A stretch of 20,230 nt of DNA from CAZSAL01 sp964604825. GTDB lineage: Bacteria > Elusimicrobiota > Elusimicrobia > 2-01-FULL-59-12. The stretch covers positions 1 to 20,230 of the forward strand of contig CAZSAL010000048.1 in the NCBI GenBank assembly GCA_964604825.1. Direction: 5' to 3'. How positions within the stretch are numbered: position 1 is the first letter of the stretch; every line of letters starts with the position of its first letter. Below the pieces are notes generated by a model. That model made no database searches, was not told the origin of the DNA, and saw only the letters and a list, made by a program, of their open reading frames with translations. A program made the position numbers and the translations under genes. Shown here piece by piece: positions 1 to 7,509 of this stretch.

Positions 1-265
1 CAAGAAGATTATGCGGGATGGTGATTTTTATTTCAGCCTAACTGAAGATTTCGGGTTAATGGTGGATGGCCTAGCTCCACAGAAAATAGGTCGCCAGGAA
101 GGGCAAAGGGTAAAGGGCAAAACGGCAGGCCCGAGTAACAACAGTAACGACAGGCCCGAGCAAAGCGAGCAAGCGTATTTGAACGGCAAGTTAAAAGGTA
201 AAGTGTAAAAGTTAAATATCGGCGGGAGGGTGTAAATTAAAAGATGGGGATGGAGCCGGCAAAAT
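1..265. other. Non-coding left edge downstream of the DUF3108 gene
   Basis: No convincing gene is seen here on either strand. The stretch holds purine-rich low-complexity runs (about 104-122, AAAGGGT/AAAGGGC-like units, and about 188-216, TTAAAAGG/TAAAGTG-like units) and a short direct repeat (122-163). A 65-codon open frame on the plus strand (11-208) runs through these repeats, has no recognisable domain and is not called. No hairpin followed by a T-run is visible after the stop codon at 266-268, so the transcript end of the upstream minus-strand operon is not identified. Confidence 0.6.
122..163. repeat. Short direct repeat, 25-bp period
   Basis: The 17-base unit ACGRCAGGCCCGAGYAA occurs at 122-138 and again at 147-163, separated by eight bases. 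The core CAGGCCCGAG is identical in both. It lies in the non-coding left edge between two A/G-rich runs. Only two copies are visible in the window, so it may be the remnant of a small tandem repeat. Confidence 0.5.
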
Positions 266-1195
266 CTACTTCCCTGAGTGCGTTCCCGTTCGGGGATTAT
301 GGTAGCTGAGGAGCTCAGCGGAGACATGGCCTATAAAAACTTCAGACCGCATCATGACCGGCATGCGGTTTTCATCAGCGGTCAACCAGACCTGAAGTTT
401 TTTCCCCTTTGTCACAAAAATACCCGGTTCCCTGAGTAGAGGTTCTACCACGAAGCAGTCGAATTTTCCAGCGGGAACATTCACCTTTTCCCTGCGGCGA
501 ACGTCAACGGTCAGCGGGTAAACTTTCTCTCCGCTGTAAACATCTATGGAATAAGACTGCCCCACCACCATCGGCAGAGTGCGCACGTAAAAAAGGCTCC
601 CCAGCACATCCAGCACGTAAGGCGGCAGAACACCCTCTTTATCTTCGAATTTTTTCTTGTCGATCCGATAGGAATGGTCCTTGAAGCGGTGGTTGACCTG
701 GTCAATATCAACGGTTTCGTCGATCTGGTAATGTCCTTCGCGGATATGCTTCTGATAACTTACCGTCGTCAGCGAGCCTGTATCCACCCATGCATCATTG
801 CGGTCATAAACCTGGTAGAAGGTATTTACCACGCCGGCAGAATGCGCGGTTGAAACCAAATGAAAAGCCGGCCGGCCGCCGACATTTTCAATCCCCATGA
901 CAGAAAGATTTGAATATCCCGCAGTTATGATCCCCCATTTGATGGCGAAATAATAATCCTCATTGCTTTGGAACGCCGTATTTGGAACGGTTCGCCACAT
1001 TCCATGCACCGCCGCGCCGGTGGAGCGGCGGGCATCAGGCATCGATACTGTATTTGTCGTGGTTGATGAACCCGTGATCCCGTACGCCGGCACGTTTTCT
1101 GGGCTGATAGATGTATTGACTTCAGGGTTCCGGCCGCGGGCGAAACAAGGGCCGGTCAAAAGTATTACTGCAATAAGAGATCGCTTAAATGCCAA
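266..1195 (-). CDS. Secreted DUF3108 domain protein
   Basis: The 309-residue protein has an N-terminal signal peptide (KR at residues 4-5, hydrophobic 7-18, likely cleavage after CFA around 17-20). A DUF3108-like beta-rich domain follows from about residue 78 (YYFAIKWGIITAGYSNLSV) to the C-terminus. DUF3108 proteins are periplasmic or outer-membrane-associated and their function is not established. The start is a TTG, chosen because GAGAGGA lies five bases upstream and the signal peptide follows at once. It overlaps the preceding methyltransferase gene by 11 bases and is the last gene of the operon, next to LPS genes, so an envelope role is likely. The linker at about residues 25-75 is low in conserved features. 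Confidence 0.8.
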   Translation of the reverse strand: MAFKRSLIAVILLTGPCFARGRNPEVNTSISPENVPAYGITGSSTTTNTVSMPDARRSTGAAVHGMWRTVPNTAFQSNEDYYFAIKWGIITAGYSNLSVMGIENVGGRPAFHLVSTAHSAGVVNTFYQVYDRNDAWVDTGSLTTVSYQKHIREGHYQIDETVDIDQVNHRFKDHSYRIDKKKFEDKEGVLPPYVLDVLGSLFYVRTLPMVVGQSYSIDVYSGEKVYPLTVDVRRREKVNVPAGKFDCFVVEPLLREPGIFVTKGKKLQVWLTADENRMPVMMRSEVFIGHVSAELLSYHNPRTGTHSGK

Positions 1196-2054
1196 TACGT
1201 CCTCTCAAAAACAAAAATACGAGGATTGCCGCGCTTCCCAGCAGGCACTGATATTCCCGGTTGCGGCGGTATATCTCCCAGCTGAACTTCTGCCGCCCGA
1301 TCCCGGACACGCGGCCGCGAACCGGTAAAAAGGCGGGGACCTTTGCCGCATAGTCGACGTAAGGCTGTCCAAGACCGCTGCGCAGTTCAACTTCCTCGGC
1401 CAGGGTTTTGCTCCGATAAATACCGGCAAATCCAAACAGAAAAATAAACCAGAAAATCCATACGGAAAGAGGCAATGGGCTCTGGATGAGCGCAACGCAG
1501 CACCCCAGACCTATCAGGAAACTTCCGGCATAAAGCGGATTGCGGATATAAGAGTACGGCCCTCCTACTGCTACTCTTTTTCCTTTCAACAGGTAGCCCG
1601 CAGCCCAGGAACGCAGGAAGCATCCGAAAACAACGAGCACGCAGCAGACGGCAAGAAAGAGAGGTACGGTAACCCTGGCTACAAACAGATACCACGCCGC
1701 CAGAACAAAACCGAGAGGAACCCGCAAACGTAGTAAACGTCCGCTAAAAAATACTCCCTCTCCCATCGAGGGAGAGGTAGGTTTTGGGGTAGTTATTTTA
1801 AAGGCAGGATCGTTGTACATTTTGAACTGGCGGTAAATTTTCGGCTTCCAACGTCCCGTGTGCCAGGAATGGAACAAAGCGCTCAGCTCTTCGACAAGGT
1901 CCTCTTTCTGACGCCGCAGAATTCCCGTCCGCTCCAGACAGAATTCCCGATGAGACTCAGCCGCATCGGAACGCGCCGACTGTTCCTGCATGTGAAAAAT
2001 CTTCAGCTCAGTGATGCAGATTTTATCGATGAGACTGCCGACAGTTTCCGCCAT
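1185..2054 (-). CDS. Fusion: second half of DUF4254 + ICMT-like membrane methyltransferase
   Basis: This 289-residue protein has two unrelated parts. Residues 1-86 (ETVGSLIDK... to YRQFKMYNDP) match the second half of DUF4254 proteins; the first half is the separate upstream gene. From about residue 103 there are four hydrophobic segments and the motif GPYSYIRNPLYAG, followed by an EEVEL...GQPYVDYAAKVPAFLP tail. This is typical of the isoprenylcysteine carboxylmethyltransferase/phospholipid methyltransferase superfamily, which uses S-adenosylmethionine at membranes; the substrate here is unknown. The joint (residues 87-102) is encoded by a palindromic element. ATG at 2054 is preferred over TTG at 2057 because it shares its A with the upstream stop (TGATG), indicating termination-reinitiation. 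The split could also be a frameshift. Confidence 0.75.
   Translation of the reverse strand: MAETVGSLIDKICITELKIFHMQEQSARSDAAESHREFCLERTGILRRQKEDLVEELSALFHSWHTGRWKPKIYRQFKMYNDPAFKITTPKPTSPSMGEGVFFSGRLLRLRVPLGFVLAAWYLFVARVTVPLFLAVCCVLVVFGCFLRSWAAGYLLKGKRVAVGGPYSYIRNPLYAGSFLIGLGCCVALIQSPLPLSVWIFWFIFLFGFAGIYRSKTLAEEVELRSGLGQPYVDYAAKVPAFLPVRGRVSGIGRQKFSWEIYRRNREYQCLLGSAAILVFLFLRGRIGI
1749..1796. repeat. Palindromic element at a gene-fusion joint
   Basis: The core is CCTCTCCC (1757-1764), loop ATCGA, GGGAGAGG (1770-1777), an 8-bp perfect stem flanked by ACTACCCCAAAACC-like sequence on the minus strand. It matches the arms of the elements at 17988-18044, 18231-18302 and 18571-18615. On the minus strand it encodes TTPKPTSPSMGEG, sharing the TPSP..GEG pattern with the insert in queA and the tail of the GT9 gene. 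It sits exactly between the DUF4254 part and the methyltransferase part. Confidence 0.75.
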
Positions 2055-2257
2055 CAAACGCCCTTTTTCTCAGACAGGAAGATCTCGTCTATTTTTTCTA
2101 TCAGGTCATTCCGCGATTGGTTCAATTTATCGATCCGCCGTTTTGCCGCCGCAACTGTGGCGTCGTCCGGCATGCGTGCCTTGTCCTCTTCATGCCAGAG
2201 TTCAACATGAGTCTTGGCCAGTTCGCTGACAAGACTTCCCAGCCTTTTATCTGTCAT
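2054..2257 (-). CDS. DUF4254 N-terminal half (split gene)
   Basis: This 67-residue product matches the first half of DUF4254 proteins: LGSLVSELAKTHVELWHEED, then an RRIDKLNQSRNDLIEKIDEI helix. Family members usually carry this and the GSLIDK..LKIFHM half in one chain of about 200 residues. Here the second half begins in the -1 frame at a TGATG junction (2052-2056). ATG is preceded by GGAG seven bases upstream and overlaps the end of gmhB by 11 bases. The sequence before the stop contains AAA AAG, a pair of lysine codons prone to -1 slippage, so one fused product is possible. Function is unknown; the context is LPS core biosynthesis. Confidence 0.75.
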   Translation of the reverse strand: MTDKRLGSLVSELAKTHVELWHEEDKARMPDDATVAAAKRRIDKLNQSRNDLIEKIDEIFLSEKKGV

Positions 2258-2798
2258 AAATGCTCTCCCTCATCTTTGCCTTTCGAATAATCCATTTTAC
2301 CGCACTTCTGAAATCTCCGGCCACATAATCCGCCGTCGTTGAAAACTTGCGTCCCCGCTTCTGCCTCACAAGGATACCCGAACCGCCGCTGCGTCTCCCA
2401 AGCTGCACATCGCTTTCTTTATCGCCAATGGAAATCCCGCCGCGCCAGGATCTGCCAAGAGAGCGAGCCGCGCGTTTTATCAGGCCCGGACGCGGCTTTC
2501 TGCAAGAACAACCGGCCGCAGGCCTGTGTGGACAATAGAAAAGTCCCGCTATTTTAACCTTATGTGACGCCAGCAATTTCAAAAATCTGTGGTTTACTGA
2601 TTCCACTTGAGCGCGTGTCAGCAGACCGCGGCCGATGCCCGACTGGTTGGAGATCACCACAACCGTAAAACCTTCCTTTTTAAGCATCTTTAGCCCGGCC
2701 AATGCTCCAGGCAATAATTTGACCAGCTTCGGGTCAGCCAGGTAATGGCGATCCTCGATCAATGTCCCATCTCGATCAATATAGATTAATGGCAGCAT
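2247..2798 (-). CDS. gmhB: D-glycero-beta-D-manno-heptose 1,7-bisphosphate 7-phosphatase
   Basis: The product is a HAD-superfamily phosphatase of 183 residues, a typical length for GmhB. It removes the 7-phosphate from heptose bisphosphate on the way to ADP-heptose, the donor for the heptosyltransferases encoded nearby. Visible motifs are the nucleophile loop DRDGT (8-12), SNQSG (50-54), the zinc loop C89-P-H91...C97-S-C99, KPRPG (101-105) and the acidic motif GDKESDV (125-131). The ATG at 2798 places DRDGT at the usual distance from the N-terminus and lies 23 bases inside the O-antigen ligase gene. A histidinol-phosphatase role is possible for this family, but the LPS setting and the zinc loop favour GmhB. 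Other ADP-heptose genes (gmhA, hldE, hldD) are not in the window. Confidence 0.9.
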   Translation of the reverse strand: MLPLIYIDRDGTLIEDRHYLADPKLVKLLPGALAGLKMLKKEGFTVVVISNQSGIGRGLLTRAQVESVNHRFLKLLASHKVKIAGLFYCPHRPAAGCSCRKPRPGLIKRAARSLGRSWRGGISIGDKESDVQLGRRSGGSGILVRQKRGRKFSTTADYVAGDFRSAVKWIIRKAKMRESIYDR

Positions 2799-4008
2799 TT
2801 TTTTCCGGCCCGGAAGGCAATGGTTTTTCCACGATCACGTGGCACAACGCCATGACAAAATAAAAACTGATCAGCACATCCATATTGCCATAAACAAATT
2901 CCGTAAAACCTGTCAGCAGAAACGCCAGGCAGGCCAGAAATCCTCCTGCAAGCCACGGCCCATATTCTTCCGCGGGCGGGTTTCCTTTTAAAAGAGGCCG
3001 GGCCAGCGCCCACATGAAACACAAGAATGCCGCAAGGCCCGCCGCTCCACGTTCCACCGCAATATTGACGTAAAGATTGTGAAGATGTCCCCATCCTCCA
3101 CCCTTTGCTTCTTCGGGCATAAGATAGGGAAACGAAGCATTCTTAACGTTCCCTGGACCGATGCCCAGCAGCGGCTTCTGCTTAAACAGATGCCATCCTA
3201 CGCGCCACATATGCAGGCGCTCAGAGTTTGACTCAAATTTAAGATTTGAGATCGTTTCAACACGGGCGCGAAAATGAGGGACGGAAATTATAAAGATCAC
3301 CGGCAGCAGCAGGAAAATGGCTCGCCATCGGTATCTTGCTCCGGCCGCAGGCCATATCGCCAGGGCCAGAATCATTATCCCCGCGGCAATCCACGAACCG
3401 CGCGTCTGAGATGCAACAAGCGCTCCTCCCATTACAATCAGGGCCGCCAGCGCGCGCCATGGCAGTTTTCTCCTGGAAAATACGATCCATGCCATTATCC
3501 ATGCCATGCCAATAAGCAGGCATTCGGAATAGCGTATGGGATGACTGCGTGTTCCCAGGGCGCGGTCATTGACCAATGCTATATATCTCAGGAAACCGGA
3601 TGGCTCAGTCAGATGCACCCCCGAAAACCATTGGATCCACCCCAGAACAGCCGTGAGAAAAGTTGCCAGAACAAAGATGCGTATAAGCCGCCTGGCCTGG
3701 GACGCATCTGCAATCAAAGAGATTATTAACGGGAAAACGAAGAAGTTCAGATCCTTGCGCATGCGCCACATGCTGTTGCGCCAATCCAGGCCGAACAGGA
3801 CGGACAAAAGCGACACCGCCAGGAATACGACAAAGATCTGTTCAACACGGCCCCAATGCAGCGGCCAGCGCTTCCACACGGAAGGCCCGGATGAGACCCA
3901 CAATGCGACCATCGTGAAGAAAACGATATTCGTAGCGGCAATGGAAAACGGAAGGACAACCGCCATAAGCAGCAGTCCTATCTTGAAAAAAAGGTCAATC
4001 CGGCGCAT
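2776..4008 (-). CDS. waaL: O-antigen ligase family membrane protein
   Basis: The 410-residue polytopic inner-membrane protein has about ten to twelve hydrophobic segments. In the C-terminal half are features of the Wzy_C/O-antigen ligase family: SQTRGSWIAAG, then RLHMWRVGWHLFKQKPLLGIGPGN, and the periplasmic HLHNLYVNIAVERGAAGL, which holds the histidine and arginine implicated in catalysis in WaaL. It would transfer undecaprenyl-linked O-polysaccharide to lipid A-core on the periplasmic side. An O-antigen polymerase (Wzy) or other Wzy_C protein is the main alternative; position among core genes favours ligase. The start overlaps lpxK by 14 bases and the end overlaps gmhB by 23. Confidence 0.82.
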   Translation of the reverse strand: MRRIDLFFKIGLLLMAVVLPFSIAATNIVFFTMVALWVSSGPSVWKRWPLHWGRVEQIFVVFLAVSLLSVLFGLDWRNSMWRMRKDLNFFVFPLIISLIADASQARRLIRIFVLATFLTAVLGWIQWFSGVHLTEPSGFLRYIALVNDRALGTRSHPIRYSECLLIGMAWIMAWIVFSRRKLPWRALAALIVMGGALVASQTRGSWIAAGIMILALAIWPAAGARYRWRAIFLLLPVIFIISVPHFRARVETISNLKFESNSERLHMWRVGWHLFKQKPLLGIGPGNVKNASFPYLMPEEAKGGGWGHLHNLYVNIAVERGAAGLAAFLCFMWALARPLLKGNPPAEEYGPWLAGGFLACLAFLLTGFTEFVYGNMDVLISFYFVMALCHVIVEKPLPSGPEKNAAINLY

Positions 4009-5134
4009 GAGCTTTACACATGGAATCCACGAACTTTTTCCATTGTGCCTGTCCTTTCGTGATCACCAGATTCATGCGCAGCGCATAGACGTTTTCCAGT
4101 GCGGGATCAGCGGCCCGCCTCGTGCGCCATCGTATTGAGTCTTTTTCGGTCATTACCACATACTGGCTGGGAAGGCTGTTCCGCTCGATCCATTTCCACA
4201 CTTCGCCAGGCCGTCCGCCATGATCGGCCAGACGGAATATGCCTTCAACTATGGCTCCTTCCTGCCTTACGGTAGCTTCAAATGATTGCGGGTTGCCGAT
4301 TCCGCAGACCAGCACTACCGAACGCCCCTTCAGCGTCGCAAGTGGCTGCTGCCTGCGGCCGTTCTTCAAGGGAATCAAAACCTGAGGTTCATGGTGGCTA
4401 AAAAAAATGGGCGTGCCTTGACGCAAGTAACTTGAAACTTCCGCCTCCAGAACAGAGAGCCTGTCCGGCCCGGCCAGGCGCGTACGGGTCAAAACAACGG
4501 CATGCGCGCGCTGAAGCGCCGAGGGAGATTCGCGCAGCAGTCCCGCAGGAAGAAGATGCCCGCCCCCCCACGGATCCGTCACATCAAGAGTGACGATATT
4601 CAAATCGCGCCCAAGCCGGTAATGCTGGAACCCGTCATCCAGAACAAAACAGTCAATGGGATATTTGCTCAACAGGTGGCTTCCAACGGCAAAGCGATCC
4701 GCCCCCACGCCGACAACTACTCCGGGAAGACGTATGGCCAGTTCCATGGCTTCGTCGCCGGACTCCGGCACATCAGAGCAGATCTTTCCGGCATCCCGCA
4801 CCACCACCGGATGGGCAAGTACTTTTTCGCGTTTATACCCGCGCATCAGAATGGCAGGGCGCATACCTCTTTCCAGCAGATCCTGCGCCAGTCGGATAAC
4901 AAGCGGCGTCTTGCCCGTTCCGCCAACCGTAATGTTGCCCACACAAACGGTAGGACGGGGCAGCCGTCTGGTCTTCAGCCAGCCCCGCGCATAGGCCATT
5001 TCCCGGCCACGCATTCCCGCTTCATAGCCAAGGCTGCCAATACGTGCGGCACGCCGCACCGATCTGGCAATAAGGCTGTTGCGTTCTCCGCGCAGAATTC
5101 CTTCCCACCAGGGAATTCTTTGATCTTTTTTCAC
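3995..5134 (-). CDS. lpxK: Tetraacyldisaccharide 4'-kinase
   Basis: LpxK phosphorylates the 4' position of the tetraacyldisaccharide precursor, giving lipid IVA, at the inner membrane's cytosolic face. The product is 379 residues, slightly longer than usual. It shows the P-loop VGNITVGGTGKTP (65-77), the RGY motif near 98-100, ESGDEAMELA (125-133) and VLDDGFQHYRLGRDLNI (164-180), all diagnostic. The N-terminal segment before the P-loop (1-60) carries the amphipathic membrane-contacting helix. The start is a GTG within GTGA, overlapping the stop of the upstream GT9 gene by four bases, with a G-rich ribosome binding site upstream. Confidence 0.95.
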   Translation of the reverse strand: MKKDQRIPWWEGILRGERNSLIARSVRRAARIGSLGYEAGMRGREMAYARGWLKTRRLPRPTVCVGNITVGGTGKTPLVIRLAQDLLERGMRPAILMRGYKREKVLAHPVVVRDAGKICSDVPESGDEAMELAIRLPGVVVGVGADRFAVGSHLLSKYPIDCFVLDDGFQHYRLGRDLNIVTLDVTDPWGGGHLLPAGLLRESPSALQRAHAVVLTRTRLAGPDRLSVLEAEVSSYLRQGTPIFFSHHEPQVLIPLKNGRRQQPLATLKGRSVVLVCGIGNPQSFEATVRQEGAIVEGIFRLADHGGRPGEVWKWIERNSLPSQYVVMTEKDSIRWRTRRAADPALENVYALRMNLVITKGQAQWKKFVDSMCKAHAPD

Positions 5135-6111
5135 CCTGACACCCCCCGTGGAATTAATTGCCGGGTTAAATTAAAAACCATATCCGGCGTCAGATGAGTC
5201 ATGCATTCATGCTCAAAAGGGCAAGAATTCAGATTACATCCCAGACAGGGAACGTCCTGCGCCTGTGCGGCCATGTGTTGCGGCCCTCCAGGATTCCAGC
5301 ATACCGGATCCGTGGGGCCATATATCGTTACCGTTGGCGTGCCCACGGCTACGGCCAAATGCATCGGCCCGTTATCGTTCGTTACCACAAATTTGCAGCG
5401 TTCCAAAAGAGCGGCCATTTGCCTCAAAGAGGCTTCCGGGATCAGATCTACTGCAGAAACCGTTTTCTTAATTTGTTCGGCGACAACTTTTTCTCCCGGC
5501 CCCCAGAAAATCCATACCTTGCAGCCCTGCTGAGCCAGAAGCACGGCCAGGCGCGCAAAATGATCCTGTCGCCACCTGCGGGATTCTTTCCTGTGGGTAG
5601 GTATTATTCCAACTGCAGAAGCCGCATCCGGCATAGCTTTTTCGGCCCAAGAACGTTCATCCTCCGTAAGATAAAGTTTTCTCTCAGTCCATTCGGGGAC
5701 CAAACCGAGAAGCGGTTCAACAAGCGTGCATTTACCGCCGATTACAGGCTTTGATCCTTTAGGCCGGGAGACCGCCTGACCATAAAACCGGCCCCAGAAA
5801 GGAACTCTCCAGCCGAATGTGCGCGCAGCGCCGCTTAAAAAAACCAGGAGCGCCGATCGCGGCGAGCTTAGAAAATCGAAAATATAGTCGTAATGTTCGG
5901 CGCGAATTCTGCGTATGGAATCTATGACATGAGAACGGTCATAAATCTGGATGCGAAATATGTCCGGATGATTTTCCAGCGCAGGCGCGAAAGGTTTCTC
6001 AACCAGAAAATCGATCCGCGCATCAGGAAAGCGCTTTTTCAGCATCGCGGGGACAGGCGTAGTTAAAAGCACATCGCCCGCTCGTTTGAGCTGGATTAGG
6101 AGAATTTTCAT
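5131..6111 (-). CDS. GT9 heptosyltransferase
   Basis: This is an ADP-heptose:LPS heptosyltransferase-family protein (GT9, WaaC/WaaF/WaaQ-like), 326 residues and full length. The N-terminal Rossmann domain begins MKILLIQLKRAGDVLLTTPV with the catalytic-type Asp at 13. The C-terminal donor domain has FVVTNDNGPMHLAVAVGTPTVTIYG and a cysteine-rich end (CLGCNLNSCPFEHEC) typical of the family. It is the first gene of the left operon, preceded by about 190 bases that separate it from a divergent small gene, so a promoter is expected in 6112-6260. Which heptose it adds cannot be read from the sequence, so no symbol is given. Confidence 0.9.
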   Translation of the reverse strand: MKILLIQLKRAGDVLLTTPVPAMLKKRFPDARIDFLVEKPFAPALENHPDIFRIQIYDRSHVIDSIRRIRAEHYDYIFDFLSSPRSALLVFLSGAARTFGWRVPFWGRFYGQAVSRPKGSKPVIGGKCTLVEPLLGLVPEWTERKLYLTEDERSWAEKAMPDAASAVGIIPTHRKESRRWRQDHFARLAVLLAQQGCKVWIFWGPGEKVVAEQIKKTVSAVDLIPEASLRQMAALLERCKFVVTNDNGPMHLAVAVGTPTVTIYGPTDPVCWNPGGPQHMAAQAQDVPCLGCNLNSCPFEHECMTHLTPDMVFNLTRQLIPRGVSG

Positions 6112-6263
6112 AGCGCCCCGCTCAATATTTTATCCATTTCCGGTCATCATCAGGCACTGTTCCGCGCCACCCGACCATTTCATAGATTCAGTCAAATATA
6201 AAATTTTCATTCGTAACAATTAGTTTCCGTGTCAAATTTTCTCTGAAAATATCTCTTGCATGC

Positions 6264-6303
6264 TGATGCATCTCAATGTAAATTTTGGGCGGAGGATGCA
6301 TCA
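6264..6303 (+). promoter_or_regulatory. Inverted repeat over the start region of the small plus-strand gene
   Basis: TGATGCATC (6264-6272) and GATGCATCA (6295-6303) are perfect 9-bp inverted arms with a 22-base spacer. The ribosome binding site GGAGG (6291-6295) touches the second arm and the likely GTG start is at 6305. In RNA the hairpin could restrict ribosome access. In DNA the two GATGCATC palindromes are 30 bp apart, about three helical turns, as in operator pairs. A weak promoter match (TTGCAT 6256-6261, 17-base spacer, TAAATT 6279-6284) would place the first arm inside the promoter. Which role applies is inference. Confidence 0.45.
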
Positions 6304-6304
6304 A

Positions 6305-6493
6305 GTGAAAGAACCCAGAAAAAAACATTCAAAGCATAACCCCGTTCCCCGGGTGCCGAGGGCTTTCGAAGCGCTCGCCGAGCTGACTTCCAGCGACATA
6401 ATCAAACAGGTGAAAGACGGGATGAGCCGTATCGCACCTTTTGAAATGGAAGACGACTCTTCCGAGGAAGGGCTTCCTTCTTCGCAATATTAG
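6305..6493 (+). CDS. Small hypothetical protein, the only plus-strand gene
   Basis: The 62-residue product is not recognised. It has a basic, proline-containing N-terminus (KEPRKKHSKH), a predicted helix around FEALAELTSSDIIKQVKDGM, and an acidic tail (EMEDDSSEEG). No signal peptide or membrane segment is seen. GTG at 6305 is preferred because GGAGG ends nine bases upstream; the frame is also open to an ATG at 6260, which lacks a ribosome binding site. It runs against the surrounding minus-strand genes, is preceded by an inverted repeat, and its stop overlaps the stop of the convergent GT9 gene (6490-6493). The strong ribosome site and separate orientation support a real gene; conservation could not be tested. 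Confidence 0.55.
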   Translation: MKEPRKKHSKHNPVPRVPRAFEALAELTSSDIIKQVKDGMSRIAPFEMEDDSSEEGLPSSQY

Positions 6494-7509
6494 TTTGTCG
6501 CGGCAGCGGTCTTCAGCTGCTGCCGGCAGACTGCCAGAACGTTTTCCACTGCCACGGCTGAAAGATCGGTCCGTGGCATTTTTATATCCGGCTCAAGTAT
6601 CACCTTATGCCCATTTCCCCCCTCCACAAAATCCGGATAAGGCCCCCATCGGCGCGGGTGGCATGTTGTAATCGAAGAGAAAACCGATACGGTGGGCACA
6701 TTAAGCGCTACGGCAATGTGCAGCGGTCCGGTTGAATTACTTACGACCAGATTTGCCCAGCTGAAAATCGCCGCGAGTTCGCGCAAGCTCAAACTTCCCG
6801 CGGCAATGAATACCGGACTCCGGCGCATGTTGTCGATCATCGCATACTGATAATCCTCTCCCGGACCTCCGGTGACAATTACGTCGCATCCCATTTCCTG
6901 CAGAAGATCCCCCAGTTCCATAAAATGGCTTAAAGGCCAGCGCCCCGATGAACCGCCCGATCCTGGATGCAGAATAACTACCGGTTTCTGAAAGGAAATG
7001 CGGTATCCTTCCAGGTTTTTTTTCGCCCGCGCCCTTTCATCAGCCGTCAGATAAAACCTGGTCGAATAGCGTCGGAATGGGACACCGAGAGGAGCGAGCA
7101 ACTCCAGATTGTAGTCCGCCTCATGTTTTGCGCCTTCCGAGCGGTGCTGCCAGATACGTCTGTTAAAAAAGAGGCTGTACCATTTGCTCGCCGGGCCTAT
7201 CCGTACCGGAATGCCCGCCCTGTATAGAGCCCAGGCGACACGAAATCTTGGATAGGCCACAACGGCCGCATCATAGCCTCCTTTTCTCAGGCGGGCAATT
7301 ATTTCTCCTACAGGCTCCGCACGATCAACGATAACTTCGTCCGCATCCGGGTTGTTTTCAAGAAGCGGCGCGGTATAAGAACGCACCCACCAGCCGATCC
7401 TTGCCTGCGGAAAATGCGCGCGCAAAGCGGCAGCCACGGGCGTGGTCAGAAGAACGTCGCCTATGCGATCAGTCCTGACGATTAGAATACGGCGAATCGT
7501 TTTATCCAT
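6490..7509 (-). CDS. GT9 heptosyltransferase
   Basis: This 339-residue GT9 protein resembles lipopolysaccharide heptosyltransferase II. It starts MDKTIRRILIVRTDRIGDVLLTTPV, with the Asp of the GDV motif in the usual place. The donor domain includes VILHPGSGGSSGRWPLSHF, VIVTGGPGED and LVVSNSTGPLHIAVALNVPTVSVF. The frame extends 20 codons further upstream, but ATG 7509 is preferred because the usual GT9 N-terminus begins there and overlaps the preceding GT2 gene by only eight bases. It is the last gene of the right-hand LPS series and ends tail to tail with the small plus-strand gene, with no clear terminator between them. Confidence 0.88.
   Translation of the reverse strand: MDKTIRRILIVRTDRIGDVLLTTPVAAALRAHFPQARIGWWVRSYTAPLLENNPDADEVIVDRAEPVGEIIARLRKGGYDAAVVAYPRFRVAWALYRAGIPVRIGPASKWYSLFFNRRIWQHRSEGAKHEADYNLELLAPLGVPFRRYSTRFYLTADERARAKKNLEGYRISFQKPVVILHPGSGGSSGRWPLSHFMELGDLLQEMGCDVIVTGGPGEDYQYAMIDNMRRSPVFIAAGSLSLRELAAIFSWANLVVSNSTGPLHIAVALNVPTVSVFSSITTCHPRRWGPYPDFVEGGNGHKVILEPDIKMPRTDLSAVAVENVLAVCRQQLKTAAATN

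Noticed and set aside
11..208. 65-codon open frame on the plus strand
   Set aside because: It runs through low-complexity and direct repeats, has no recognisable domain, and has no clear ribosome site.
3569..5197. Long plus-strand open frames opposite waaL and lpxK (3569-4138, 4502-5197)
   Set aside because: They lie opposite genes with strong family motifs and have the low-complexity, Arg/Ser/Pro-rich character of antisense frames.
6490..6540. Terminator between the convergent small gene and the GT9 gene
   Set aside because: A short GCAGC/GCTGC hairpin is present, but it has no T-run on either strand and lies inside coding sequence.
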